From: CADEDH01 sp039201605
GTDB lineage: Bacteria; Actinomycetota; Acidimicrobiia; Acidimicrobiales; SZUA-35
Assembly: GCA_039201605.1 (NCBI GenBank)
Contig: JBCCRO010000021.1
Coordinates: forward strand, 27,651-91,650
Reading direction: 5' to 3'
Length of the DNA: 64,000 nucleotides
Below the pieces are notes generated by a model, which was given only the letters and a program-made list of their open reading frames with translations, made no database searches and was not told the DNA's origin. The position numbers were made by a program, and so were the translations under genes. Of the stretch, positions 1 to 7,964 are shown piece by piece. Each line of letters starts with the position of its first letter. Position 1 is the first letter of the stretch.

Positions 1-837
1 GCCGTCGTAGACGTCGTCGTGGGCAGGCTCGTCGTAGTGGGGGTCGTCGTAGGTCTCGACGGGCTTGATCGGCTCGTAGGGCTTCGGCTCGGCGTACCCG
101 TGACCACCGTCGACGTCCACGTCGATGTCGGTCTTGTGCACGTCGTCGTCGCTCGAGTAGTAGTCGCTCTTGTAGGACTCGTTGAACGAGCCGTCCACGT
201 CGGCGTCCACGTCGAGGGAGCGATCCTGGTCGCCCTCGCCGAACTCGGAGTTCTCGATGTGCCCGGCGTTGACGTTCTCGTTGCCGATGACCGCAGCGTC
301 GGAGGCGACGGTGTTGCCGCTACCGGTGGTGATGTTGTCGGCGTCGACGTTGTCGAGCTGGACGTTGCCCTCACCGGTCTGGAAGTTCGAGCCCTGGGCA
401 CCGTCGGCGATGATCGAGCCATCGTCGGCCTGGGTGATGTCGGTCACGTTGGCCTGGTGGATGCCGCCCTTGACGTCACCCTCGACGTAGAGGCTGTTGT
501 CGACGTAGATCTGGTCGCCCTCTTCGACGGTGATGTTGATGCCCTGAGCGAAGATGTCGGCCAGCTGATCCGGGGTGTAGCCACCCTCGGGGGCGCCGTA
601 GCCGTTGATCGACTCGTCGACGGCGGCCATCACGGCAGCCTGCTGGTCGGCGGGCAGGTCGCTGCCGGCCAGGGCCTGGGTGAGGACCTCCATCGGGTCG
701 ATGTCCTCGGCCGGCACGTCGCTGGTGGCGGCGGCGAGGGTGTCGGCCGGGGCCTCGCTGAACTGCGAGAGCGCAGCCTGGTCACCGTTGAGCATGGCCG
801 CGACCATGGTGACGAAGTCAGACAGCTGTTCATTCAT
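1..837 (-). CDS. IniB-like acidic protein (C-terminus beyond the window)
   Basis: The reading frame is open from an ATG at 837 to the window edge (279 codons, no stop), so the C-terminus is missing. The start MNEQLSDFVTMVAAMLNGD is preceded by a good GGAGGG ribosome site 7 nt upstream. Residues 1-110 are helical and Ala/Asp rich. Residues about 110-200 carry N/D/G-rich repeats of the DNITTGSGNTVASD kind, and the tail is Asp/His/Tyr/Pro-rich and strongly acidic. There is no signal peptide or membrane helix. Mycobacterial IniB is encoded with the dynamin-like GTPases IniA and IniC, and such GTPases lie at 3755-7110, so I infer an IniB-like partner. Sequence similarity to IniB proper is weak, and the biochemical function is unknown. 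Confidence 0.75.
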   Translation of the reverse strand, partial: MNEQLSDFVTMVAAMLNGDQAALSQFSEAPADTLAAATSDVPAEDIDPMEVLTQALAGSDLPADQQAAVMAAVDESINGYGAPEGGYTPDQLADIFAQGINITVEEGDQIYVDNSLYVEGDVKGGIHQANVTDITQADDGSIIADGAQGSNFQTGEGNVQLDNVDADNITTGSGNTVASDAAVIGNENVNAGHIENSEFGEGDQDRSLDVDADVDGSFNESYKSDYYSSDDDVHKTDIDVDVDGGHGYAEPKPYEPIKPVETYDDPHYDEPAHDDVYDG

Positions 838-931
838 TGTGGTTCCCTCCGTGGGTGGTGTTCGTTGTGGTGTTGGGTGTTGCTTGCGTGTGACTCAACG
901 TATGCCGGTTCGACCGGCCCCGAATCGGGGA

Positions 932-951
932 ACCCCCTAGTCCTAGGGGGT
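932..951 (-). promoter_or_regulatory. Palindromic operator upstream of the IniB-like gene
   Basis: ACCCCCTAGTCCTAGGGGGT is a 20-bp near-perfect palindrome (9-bp arms, 2-bp centre). It lies 40 bp upstream of a TACGTT -10 hexamer (minus strand, 902-897) that would serve the gene starting at 837. The same layout recurs at 8007-8026. The spacing fits an activator site placed upstream of a weak -35. The obvious candidate regulator is the neighbouring LuxR-type protein (1055-3604). That link is inferred. Confidence 0.6.
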
Positions 952-1054
952 GGAGGTAGGGGGTGCCCCTCCTCCGAACCGTCTGGTGAGTTCGCTGCCA
1001 GTTGTACACCATGGAGCACGCGCGTCTCTGCGGCGTCACCTGGAAATGCGCCGT

Positions 1055-3604
1055 TCAGCCCACGGCCTCGCGCACGATGCTCAGGAGCTCGGCCCGGGAG
1101 GTGGCTCCGAGCTTCTGGCGGATCTTGGCCACGTGGTGTTCGACGGTCTTGGGGGAGATGTAGAGCTGGGCCCCGATCTCCTTGTGGGTGCGGCCCTCGG
1201 CCACCAAAACCGCCACCTCGGCCTCCCGCTCGGAGAGGCCGAGGGAGGCCAGTCCGCCCGTGGTGCCCTCCTCGATCGAGTCGACCCCGGTGGCCCGGGC
1301 CCGCTCCAGCAACCGTCGGGCGGCCTGGGGGTCGGCTTCGTCGAGCGCGGCCTGGCCGAGCAGGCGCGACGCCTCCCAGCTCTCCCCGCACGCCATCAGG
1401 GCGTCGGCGACCGGGCCCAACGACTCCTCATCGGCCGTGCGGGCCATCACATCGGCCCAGGCGCCGGCGGCGGCCACCCGGGCCCGGGAGCGGCGATCGT
1501 TTGGCAGCAGCTTGGCCATCACCTCGGCCGCCGCCTCCACCTCGTCGTGGTCGTCGGCGGCGATGGCGACCTGGAGCCGGAGCCACTGGCCCATGACCGG
1601 GGCCGGACCGTCGGCGGGGAGTTCCGCCGTCTGTTCGAGCACGGCCTGCACGATCGGGGTGGTGCGGTCGTAGGCGTCGAGTCGGGCGCCGCAGGCCAGG
1701 ATCTCGACCAGGAAGTCGGCGTACAGCCACGACGTCGAAGGGCGGAGCAGGGCCTGTTCGGCTCGGGCCCACGCCGTGCGCAGACGACCGGTGTCGCCCG
1801 AGCGGCGGGCGATGGCCGCCTCCAAGGCGGCCAGCAGCAGCCGGTCGCGCTGGGCCAGGTGGGCGTCGGGGTCGGTGCCGGCGGCCGCCGCCTCCTGGGC
1901 CGGGGTGGGGCCGCCGTCCTCGGCCCCGGCGCTGAGGCCCTTGGCCCCCTCGGGGGCGTGGACGCGCAGCAGGTCGAGGGTGGGGCCGTAGTCGCCGCCC
2001 ATCAGGGCGCCGTAGGCCCCGAGCAGCTGGTGGGTGAGCGTCTCGCCCGGGCCGCCGCTCCCGTTGGTCTCGGCCTGGGCGGTGAGGGTGGCCGCCGCCG
2101 GCAGGTCGCCGAGGACGACGGCGCCGAGGGCCCCCAGCTGGTGGGGGGTGAAGCCCAGGGGCGACGGCGGGCGGAGGCGGTCGAAGTCGTCGGCGGCGGC
2201 CGCGAACCCGCCGACGGCGTTGGCGGTGTGCCCGGTGGCCACCGCCGTGAGGGCCTGGGCCGTGGTGGCCAACAGCCGACCGAGCGCGGTGGTGGGGGCG
2301 CTGCCCTCGGCCGTGGCCGAGGAGCCGATCACGGTGGCCGCCATCCGACGCAGCGGGGGCGCCAGCTCGCCGTCGAGGACGCGCTCGGTGGCGGCGTCGA
2401 AGCGCAGCTCGCGCATGTCGAGGCCGTAGCCGAGCAGGGCGGCGTCGCCCGAGGTGGTCTGGGCGTCGTCGTCGAGGCCCTGCTCGAGCTGGTCGAGGTG
2501 GGCCAGCGCCCGACCCGATCCGACCCGGAAGGCACCGAGGCCCCGCAGGAACGACACATCGGCCGCCGGCAGGCCCCACTGCTCGGCCCGGTCGATCAGA
2601 GCCTCGGACTCCTCGGGCTCGGTCGACGACAGTTCGAGCGCCGCCCGACCGAGCACGCCGACCGAGCCCTCGGTCGAACCGGTCCCGCGGCGGAGGTGGC
2701 GGGCCGCCCGCACCACGTCCCGGTCGGCCAGAACGGCGCCGAGGGCGTCGTGGCCCTGAGCTCGCTCGGCCTGGGGTAGATCGATCACGGTGGTGCGGGC
2801 CACCACGGCGATCAGGGCGCCGCCGTCGTCGACCAGGCCGCCGGACCGGGCGGCTCGTTCGGCCTCGGTGGCGTCGACGTCCTCGGGCAGGGCCTGGAGG
2901 GCGATGGCCAGGGCATCGTCCCCGCGCGGCCCGTCGCCCGGCGAAGCATCGGCCGGGGCGTCGTCGGTCTGTACCTGGAGGGCGAGGGCCCACAGGCCGA
3001 CCAGCGCCACCGCCCCGGATCCGCTGCGCCGCACCCGTCGCTGGACGGCGTCGACCACGTCGGCGGGGGGTGCGGTCTGCCGGTCCCAGGAGGATTGCAC
3101 CAGATCGGCGGCCAGGCCGGCCGAGCCGGCGGAGAGTACGTGCACCGCCTCCACCTCCTCCGAGGCCAGGGCCCCGGTGGCGCCGGGGACCTGGGCGGCC
3201 CGGATGCCGGCCAGCACCGGGGCGAAGTCGTCGAGGGCGACCAGGCCGAGTCGGGTGGCGGGGCCGGAGCGGCTCAGGGCGTCGTCGACGGCGTCGAGCA
3301 GGTCGACGATCTCGGCCCCGGCGGCGCGGCCGACCGGCCGTCGAGCGGCCAGGATGGTCGCGGCGTCGGCGGCGGCGAGCAGGGCCCGGAGCGCGTCGGC
3401 GTCACACCAGTGGACGTCGTCGACGGCGAGGGCGTCGGCGCCGTCGAGGGCGGCGGTCACCTCGGCCGCCGACACCGGACGGGCCGGTCCCGGTCGCAGC
3501 CAGTTCACCTGGGAGCCGTCGTCGGCCAGTTCGGACGCCCAGCTCTCAAGCAGGAACGTCTTCCCGGTCCCTCCGACTCCGATCACGATTCTCGACGGTG
3601 ACAA
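1055..3604 (-). CDS. LuxR-type large ATP-binding (LAL) transcriptional regulator
   Basis: This 849-aa protein has a Walker A motif GVGGTGKT at residues 9-16 and a Walker B-like ALAVDDVHWCD at about 57-67. A long Ala-rich helical (probably TPR-like) middle follows, then a C-terminal LuxR helix-turn-helix (LSEREAEVAVLVAEG...ISPKTVEHHVAKIRQKLG) in the last 65 residues. LAL proteins are ATP-dependent activators with a sensor middle. The start is a TTG at 3604 preceded by GGGGAG. No earlier start is convincing, because the P-loop is already almost at the N-terminus. It is transcribed away from the dynamin pair and towards the IniB-like gene, so it probably controls this locus through the ACCCCC/GGGGGT palindromes. 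Confidence 0.85.
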   Translation of the reverse strand: MSPSRIVIGVGGTGKTFLLESWASELADDGSQVNWLRPGPARPVSAAEVTAALDGADALAVDDVHWCDADALRALLAAADAATILAARRPVGRAAGAEIVDLLDAVDDALSRSGPATRLGLVALDDFAPVLAGIRAAQVPGATGALASEEVEAVHVLSAGSAGLAADLVQSSWDRQTAPPADVVDAVQRRVRRSGSGAVALVGLWALALQVQTDDAPADASPGDGPRGDDALAIALQALPEDVDATEAERAARSGGLVDDGGALIAVVARTTVIDLPQAERAQGHDALGAVLADRDVVRAARHLRRGTGSTEGSVGVLGRAALELSSTEPEESEALIDRAEQWGLPAADVSFLRGLGAFRVGSGRALAHLDQLEQGLDDDAQTTSGDAALLGYGLDMRELRFDAATERVLDGELAPPLRRMAATVIGSSATAEGSAPTTALGRLLATTAQALTAVATGHTANAVGGFAAAADDFDRLRPPSPLGFTPHQLGALGAVVLGDLPAAATLTAQAETNGSGGPGETLTHQLLGAYGALMGGDYGPTLDLLRVHAPEGAKGLSAGAEDGGPTPAQEAAAAGTDPDAHLAQRDRLLLAALEAAIARRSGDTGRLRTAWARAEQALLRPSTSWLYADFLVEILACGARLDAYDRTTPIVQAVLEQTAELPADGPAPVMGQWLRLQVAIAADDHDEVEAAAEVMAKLLPNDRRSRARVAAAGAWADVMARTADEESLGPVADALMACGESWEASRLLGQAALDEADPQAARRLLERARATGVDSIEEGTTGGLASLGLSEREAEVAVLVAEGRTHKEIGAQLYISPKTVEHHVAKIRQKLGATSRAELLSIVREAVG

Positions 3605-3703
3605 GCTCCCCCCAAACCCGCTCCACGGTGCAAGAACGACGATCGTAGCGGAGCCGTTCTTTGTCCTGGGTGGTGATGCCGATAGTGTCGAGTTTGGGAA
3701 ACC

Positions 3704-3724
3704 CGCCGGTTTTGGGAACCGGCG
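3704..3724. promoter_or_regulatory. 8-bp inverted repeat in the LuxR/dynamin divergent promoter
   Basis: CGCCGGTT (3704-3711) and AACCGGCG (3717-3724) are perfect inverted arms around a 5-nt centre. They sit in the 150-bp region between the divergent LAL regulator and the dynamin operon, 31 bp before the GTG start at 3755. The sequence differs from the ACCCCC palindrome found in front of the two acidic genes. It may be an operator or a leader hairpin. Nothing in the sequence says which. Confidence 0.3.
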
Positions 3725-3754
3725 GTGGTGATTTGTGGTGATGAGGAACGACTG

Positions 3755-5620
3755 GTGAATGCTCCCGATCCCAATGGCGATGTTCGAAGCGCTCTCGAAC
3801 TCGGGGTGAAGGCCGCCACGGCGTACGAACGGCTCGATCTGGCCGAGCGTCTCAAGGCCAACCTGACCGAGGTCCTAGAGCCGGCGATCACCGTCGTGGC
3901 GGTCGGCGAGTTCAAGCAGGGCAAGAGTTCCCTGGTCAACGCCCTGGTCAACGTCAACATCTGCCCGGTCGACGACGACATCGCCACCGCCGTCAACACC
4001 TTCGTCCGCTACGGCCCCGAGCGTCGGGCTCATGCCCTGATCAAGCGGACCGACAACCCCGAGGCCGAGGCCGCCCGGGTGGCGATCGACCCCAAGCAGA
4101 TCCGCAGCTACGCCACCGAGCACGGTCAGCACGATCCGAACGTGCAGGTGCAGGGCGTCGAGATCGAGCTGCCCCGCAAGCTGTTGCAGGACGGCATTGT
4201 GATCATGGACACACCCGGGGTCGGTGGCCTCGGGTCGGCTCACGCCGCCGCCAGCCTCAAGGCGATGTCGTTGGCCGACGCCGCCCTGTTCATCAGCGAT
4301 GCGTCGCAGGAGTACACCCGGGCCGAGATGGACTACCTGGCCCAGGCTGTGGAGATGTGCCCCACGGTCATCTGTGTGATGACCAAGATCGACCTCTACC
4401 CACGCTGGCGGCGGGTGTTGGAGATCAACCAGGGCCACCTGAGCCGCCTCGGCCACGGGCATCTGCCGATCTTCCCGGTGTCGTCGTCGCTGCGGATCGA
4501 GGGGATCAACCGCAAGGACAAGGAGATCAACGCCCAGTCCGGGTTCCCCCAGATGGTCCAGCACATCACCGACGAGGTGGTGGCCAACAACGCCATGCAG
4601 AAGCGGGCCGGCGCCCGCAACAACCTGCTGTCGGTGTGCGACCAGCTGAAGGCCCAGTTCGAGCCGAAGCGGGCCGCCCTGAACGATCCCAACGCCCACG
4701 CCGAGCTGGTGTCGTCGCTCGAGCGGGCCAAGGCCGACGCCGAGGCGCTGCGCAGTCAGGTGTCGAAGTGGAACGTGACGCTCAACGACGGGGTGTCCGA
4801 TCTCACCAGCGACGTCGACCACGATTTCCGGGCCCGGATCCGGCAGATACTGGCCGATGCCGACAACTCGATCACCGAGCACGATCCGGGCGGCATGTGG
4901 GACGAGTTCGAGCCGTGGCTGACGAGCGCCGTGTCGCAGGCGACGGTGGCCAACTACCGCTTCCTGTCGGAGCGGGCCGCCTACCTGAGCAACGAGGTGG
5001 CCCAGCACTTCGACACCGGTCAGAGCCTGGTGGTGGCCCACCTCGACGTGGGCGATGCGGCCAAGGCCCTCGGTCGCGTGGGGGTCGAGGCCGACTTCGA
5101 GATGGAGGACACCGGTGTGATGGCCCACGGCCTCAACGTGGCCCGAGGTTCGATGGGTGGCCTGATCATGGGTAGCTTCGCCGGCACCGGCCTCGGCTTC
5201 CTCGGCCTCGGTGCCGTGATCGGCACCTTCGCCGTCACCGCCGCCCCCATCGCCCTGTTCGTCGCCGTGATGGGGCGCAAGACGATCAAGGACGAGGCCG
5301 AGCGGGCTCTGCAACGCCGCCGGGCCGACGCCAAGAACGCCGTCCGTCGCTACTGCGACGAGGTGTCGTTCCAGGTGTCGAAGGACAGTCGGGACACGCT
5401 GCGCCTGGTGCAGCGGCAGCTCCGCGACCACTACTCGGCCCGGGCCGAGGAGCTCAACAAGTCGACGAGCGAGGCCCTCAAGCAGGCCAACTCGGCGGCC
5501 AAGGTGGCCGAGCAGGATCGGGCCAAGCAGCTTCGGGACGTCACCGCCGAGCTCGAGCGGATCGAGGGCCTGCGCAAGCGGGCCGACGCCCTGGTGCCGG
5601 CCGGGGCGGTGGCCGGATGA
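3755..5620 (+). CDS. Dynamin-like GTPase, IniA-type
   Basis: This 621-aa dynamin-superfamily GTPase has a G1 P-loop GEFKQGKSSLVNAL at about residues 51-64, a G3 DTPGVGG and a G4 TKIDLY. Long helical stalk segments follow, then a glycine-rich hydrophobic hairpin at about 470-507 that could insert into membrane. I chose the GTG at 3755 over an upstream GTG at 3725 because GAGGA lies 7 nt before it. The stop overlaps the next GTPase by 4 nt (ATGA), so the two are translationally coupled, as expected for partner dynamins such as mycobacterial IniA/IniC. Family knowledge suggests membrane remodelling or repair under envelope stress. The cargo is unknown. Confidence 0.88.
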   Translation: MNAPDPNGDVRSALELGVKAATAYERLDLAERLKANLTEVLEPAITVVAVGEFKQGKSSLVNALVNVNICPVDDDIATAVNTFVRYGPERRAHALIKRTDNPEAEAARVAIDPKQIRSYATEHGQHDPNVQVQGVEIELPRKLLQDGIVIMDTPGVGGLGSAHAAASLKAMSLADAALFISDASQEYTRAEMDYLAQAVEMCPTVICVMTKIDLYPRWRRVLEINQGHLSRLGHGHLPIFPVSSSLRIEGINRKDKEINAQSGFPQMVQHITDEVVANNAMQKRAGARNNLLSVCDQLKAQFEPKRAALNDPNAHAELVSSLERAKADAEALRSQVSKWNVTLNDGVSDLTSDVDHDFRARIRQILADADNSITEHDPGGMWDEFEPWLTSAVSQATVANYRFLSERAAYLSNEVAQHFDTGQSLVVAHLDVGDAAKALGRVGVEADFEMEDTGVMAHGLNVARGSMGGLIMGSFAGTGLGFLGLGAVIGTFAVTAAPIALFVAVMGRKTIKDEAERALQRRRADAKNAVRRYCDEVSFQVSKDSRDTLRLVQRQLRDHYSARAEELNKSTSEALKQANSAAKVAEQDRAKQLRDVTAELERIEGLRKRADALVPAGAVAG

Positions 5621-7110
5621 GCGACCAACTGATCGAACGTTCCCGCGAGCTGCTCGATCGGGCCGAGGCCGCCTTCTCCGGTCTGCCCGGGGTCGAAGCG
5701 CTCAACCTGGCCCGGGCCCGGCTCGACGGCCCGCTCCGGGTGGCGATCGCCGGCAAGGTCAAGGCCGGCAAGTCCACGCTGCTCAACGCCCTGGTCGGCG
5801 ATCGCCTGGCCCCCACCGACACCGGTGAGTGCACCAAGATCGTCACCTGGTACCAGGACGGCCACACCTACCAGGTGCTCCTCCACCCCCGGGACGGCTC
5901 GCCCGCCCAGCAGGTCCGCTTCCAGCGGGACGACGGCGCCATCGACGTCGATCTCGGGGGGCGGGATCCGCTCGAGGTCGATCGGCTGTCGATCACGTGG
6001 CCGTCGAGTTCGCTGCGGCGCATCACCCTGATCGACACCCCCGGTATCGACACCCTGAGCGAGCAGGTCGGCCAGCGGGCCTTCGAGTTCCTCGATCCCA
6101 AAGACGCCGAGACTCCTGCCGACGCCGTGCTCTACCTGATGAAGCACGTGCACGTGTCGGACCTCCGCCTGCTGGAGGCCTTCCACGACGAGGCGGTGTC
6201 GCAGCCCAATCCGGTGAACGCCATCGCCGTGCTGTCCCGGGCCGACGAGGTGGGCTCGGGCCGGATGGACGCCATGGGCTCCGCCCGCAAGATCGCCGCC
6301 CGCTACGGCCGCGACGCCCGACTACGCAGCCTGGTGCAGATGGTGCTGCCGATGGCGGGCCTGTTGGCCGAGACGGCCGAGACCCTCACCGAGCGGGAGT
6401 ACCAGCAGCTGGCTCAGCTGGCCACGGTGCCCCGGCCGGTGATCGAGGCTCATCTGCTGTCGGCCGACCGGTTCATCAACGCCCCACCCGAGACCCCGCT
6501 CACCGACCTGGAGCGGGAGGCCCTGCTCGGCCGTTTCGGCATCTTCGGCATCCGCCAGTCGTTGGCCCTGCTGCGGTCGAAGTCGGTGACGTCCAGCGTG
6601 GAGCTGGCCGAGGAGCTGGCTCGCCGGTCGGGCCTCAACGAGCTGCAGACCGTGCTGACCACGTTGTTCATCGATCGGGCCACCGTGCTCAAGGCCCGAT
6701 CGGCCCTGCTCACGGTCGAGCGCCTCTGCGAGGAGAACAGCCACAATCCGGCCTCCGCCGATCTGCTGCTCGGCATCGAGCAGATCATGGCCGGAGCCCA
6801 TCCGTTCAACGAGCTGGCCACGCTGGCCTCGGTCCGCACCGGTCGGATCAAGGCCCGTGACGAGGATCTCTTCGACCTGGAGCGGACCCTGGGCTCGACC
6901 GGCACCGCCGCCTGGCAGCGGCTCGATCTACCGGAGTCGACCCCCGACGCCGAGCTGCTGACCGCCGGGTACACCGCCATCGGTCGCTGGCAGCGCCTGG
7001 CCGAGAGCCCGCTGACCTCCTACGACCTGGCCCAGGCGGCCCGCGTCGCCATCCGCAGCCTCGAGGAGATCGTGGCTCGGCTCTCGGCCGCACAACAACA
7101 GCAGGGCTGA
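5617..7110 (+). CDS. Dynamin-like GTPase, IniC-type
   Basis: This 497-aa GTPase starts at the ATG that overlaps the stop of the upstream dynamin (ATGA). It has a G1 P-loop GKVKAGKSTLLNALVG at about residues 46-61 and a G3 DTPGID at about 141-146, followed by an all-helical C-terminal half. It lacks the hydrophobic hairpin of its partner, which matches the split seen in bacterial dynamin pairs where only one subunit carries the membrane paddle. The two probably hetero-oligomerise. Downstream is a long perfect inverted repeat (7168-7227) before the convergent acidic gene. Confidence 0.86.
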   Translation: MSDQLIERSRELLDRAEAAFSGLPGVEALNLARARLDGPLRVAIAGKVKAGKSTLLNALVGDRLAPTDTGECTKIVTWYQDGHTYQVLLHPRDGSPAQQVRFQRDDGAIDVDLGGRDPLEVDRLSITWPSSSLRRITLIDTPGIDTLSEQVGQRAFEFLDPKDAETPADAVLYLMKHVHVSDLRLLEAFHDEAVSQPNPVNAIAVLSRADEVGSGRMDAMGSARKIAARYGRDARLRSLVQMVLPMAGLLAETAETLTEREYQQLAQLATVPRPVIEAHLLSADRFINAPPETPLTDLEREALLGRFGIFGIRQSLALLRSKSVTSSVELAEELARRSGLNELQTVLTTLFIDRATVLKARSALLTVERLCEENSHNPASADLLLGIEQIMAGAHPFNELATLASVRTGRIKARDEDLFDLERTLGSTGTAAWQRLDLPESTPDAELLTAGYTAIGRWQRLAESPLTSYDLAQAARVAIRSLEEIVARLSAAQQQQG

Positions 7111-7167
7111 GGCCGGCCGTCGGCTTGCCGGCGGCGGGCGGTCCCGGGGGGGACGGACGGTGTCGAC

Positions 7168-7227
7168 TGCCCACTTAGGTCCGAATCGGCGCGCCTGAGC
7201 CCACCCGAATTCGGACCTAAGTGGGCA
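7168..7227. repeat. Perfect 19-bp inverted repeat between convergent genes
   Basis: TGCCCACTTAGGTCCGAAT (7168-7186) is matched exactly by its reverse complement at 7209-7227, with a 22-nt loop. The element lies between the end of the dynamin operon and the end of the convergent acidic gene. It could act as a bidirectional terminator, but there is no T-tract and the stem is less GC-rich than its surroundings. A small mobile repeat is an alternative. Confidence 0.7.
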
Positions 7228-7349
7228 CGCTTCGGAACCACCGCGTCGGAGGCCGGTGCAGGTCACGGGTGCCCGCCCGGGTCGGTGCGCCGCCCCCTAC
7301 GGGCTGGGCGAGGCGGGCACGATGTCCCGCTCGTCACCGAGTGCGAAAG

Positions 7350-7964
7350 CTAGCCGAGGTCGAAGTCGAGATCGTCGGGGTCGAAGTCGTCGCCCCCGTC
7401 GACCACCTCGCTGAGATCGTCGAGCAGTCCGCCCCCGATCTCGGCGACATCGTCGAGGTCGTCGATCCCGTCGATGCCGGTGCTCTCGGCGGCCGGGGTG
7501 TCGAAGTCGTAGTCCGCGTCGGCGTCGTCGGCGGTCGTCTCAGCCTCGTCGGTGGAGACGGCGAACTCGCCGGTGCCGAAGGTGTCGGCCAAGCTCTCCG
7601 CCAGGTCGTCGGCATCGGCCACGTCGGCCAGGCCGTCGAAGTCGAGATCGCCGGGGTCGGCGTCGGTCACCCCGCCGGCCACGTCGGCGAGCAGCTCGAA
7701 CACGCCGTCGCTGTCGGCCAGCATGGCCTCGACGTCGGGAGCCGAGGGCAGGTCACCCTCGCCGAAGGGGACCTCGGACAGCCGGGTCACGATGGGGGAC
7801 AGGGCATCGGCCATGTCGAGCGGGGCCCGCTCGGCGAAGTGGCCCAATGCGGTTTCGAGGGCGTCGGGCGGCAGATCGCCGAGCCCGTAGCTCTCCAGGA
7901 CCGCAGCGGGGTCGAGCTCTCCTCGGCCCTCCATGAGGTCTCGTAGCGCCTCTCGAATAGTCAT
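7350..7964 (-). CDS. Second IniB-like acidic protein
   Basis: This 204-aa, strongly acidic protein has an N-terminal helical region (TIREALRDLMEGRGELDPAAV...PPDALETALGHFAERAPLD) and a Asp/Ala/Gly-rich tail from about residue 100. No signal peptide or membrane helix is visible. The ATG at 7964 overlaps the stop of the upstream hydrolase gene by 4 nt. A TACGGT -10 hexamer (7976-7971) also lies only 7 nt upstream, so a leaderless transcript starting at the ATG is possible. With the palindrome at 8007-8026 this gives the gene its own switch. Its position beside the dynamin pair, and the same palindrome in front of the gene at 837, suggest a shared stress response. Confidence 0.75.
   Translation of the reverse strand: MTIREALRDLMEGRGELDPAAVLESYGLGDLPPDALETALGHFAERAPLDMADALSPIVTRLSEVPFGEGDLPSAPDVEAMLADSDGVFELLADVAGGVTDADPGDLDFDGLADVADADDLAESLADTFGTGEFAVSTDEAETTADDADADYDFDTPAAESTGIDGIDDLDDVAEIGGGLLDDLSEVVDGGDDFDPDDLDFDLG

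Noticed and set aside
19..1596. A 525-codon plus-strand frame over the start of the window
   Set aside because: It is the complement of the acidic gene and LAL regulator. Its product is Val/Gly- then Arg/Pro-rich low complexity, and the minus-strand frames have motifs and ribosome sites.
3875..5431. A 518-codon minus-strand frame opposite the dynamin gene
   Set aside because: The product is His/Val/Gly/Leu-rich with no motifs, while the plus strand encodes a clear GTPase.
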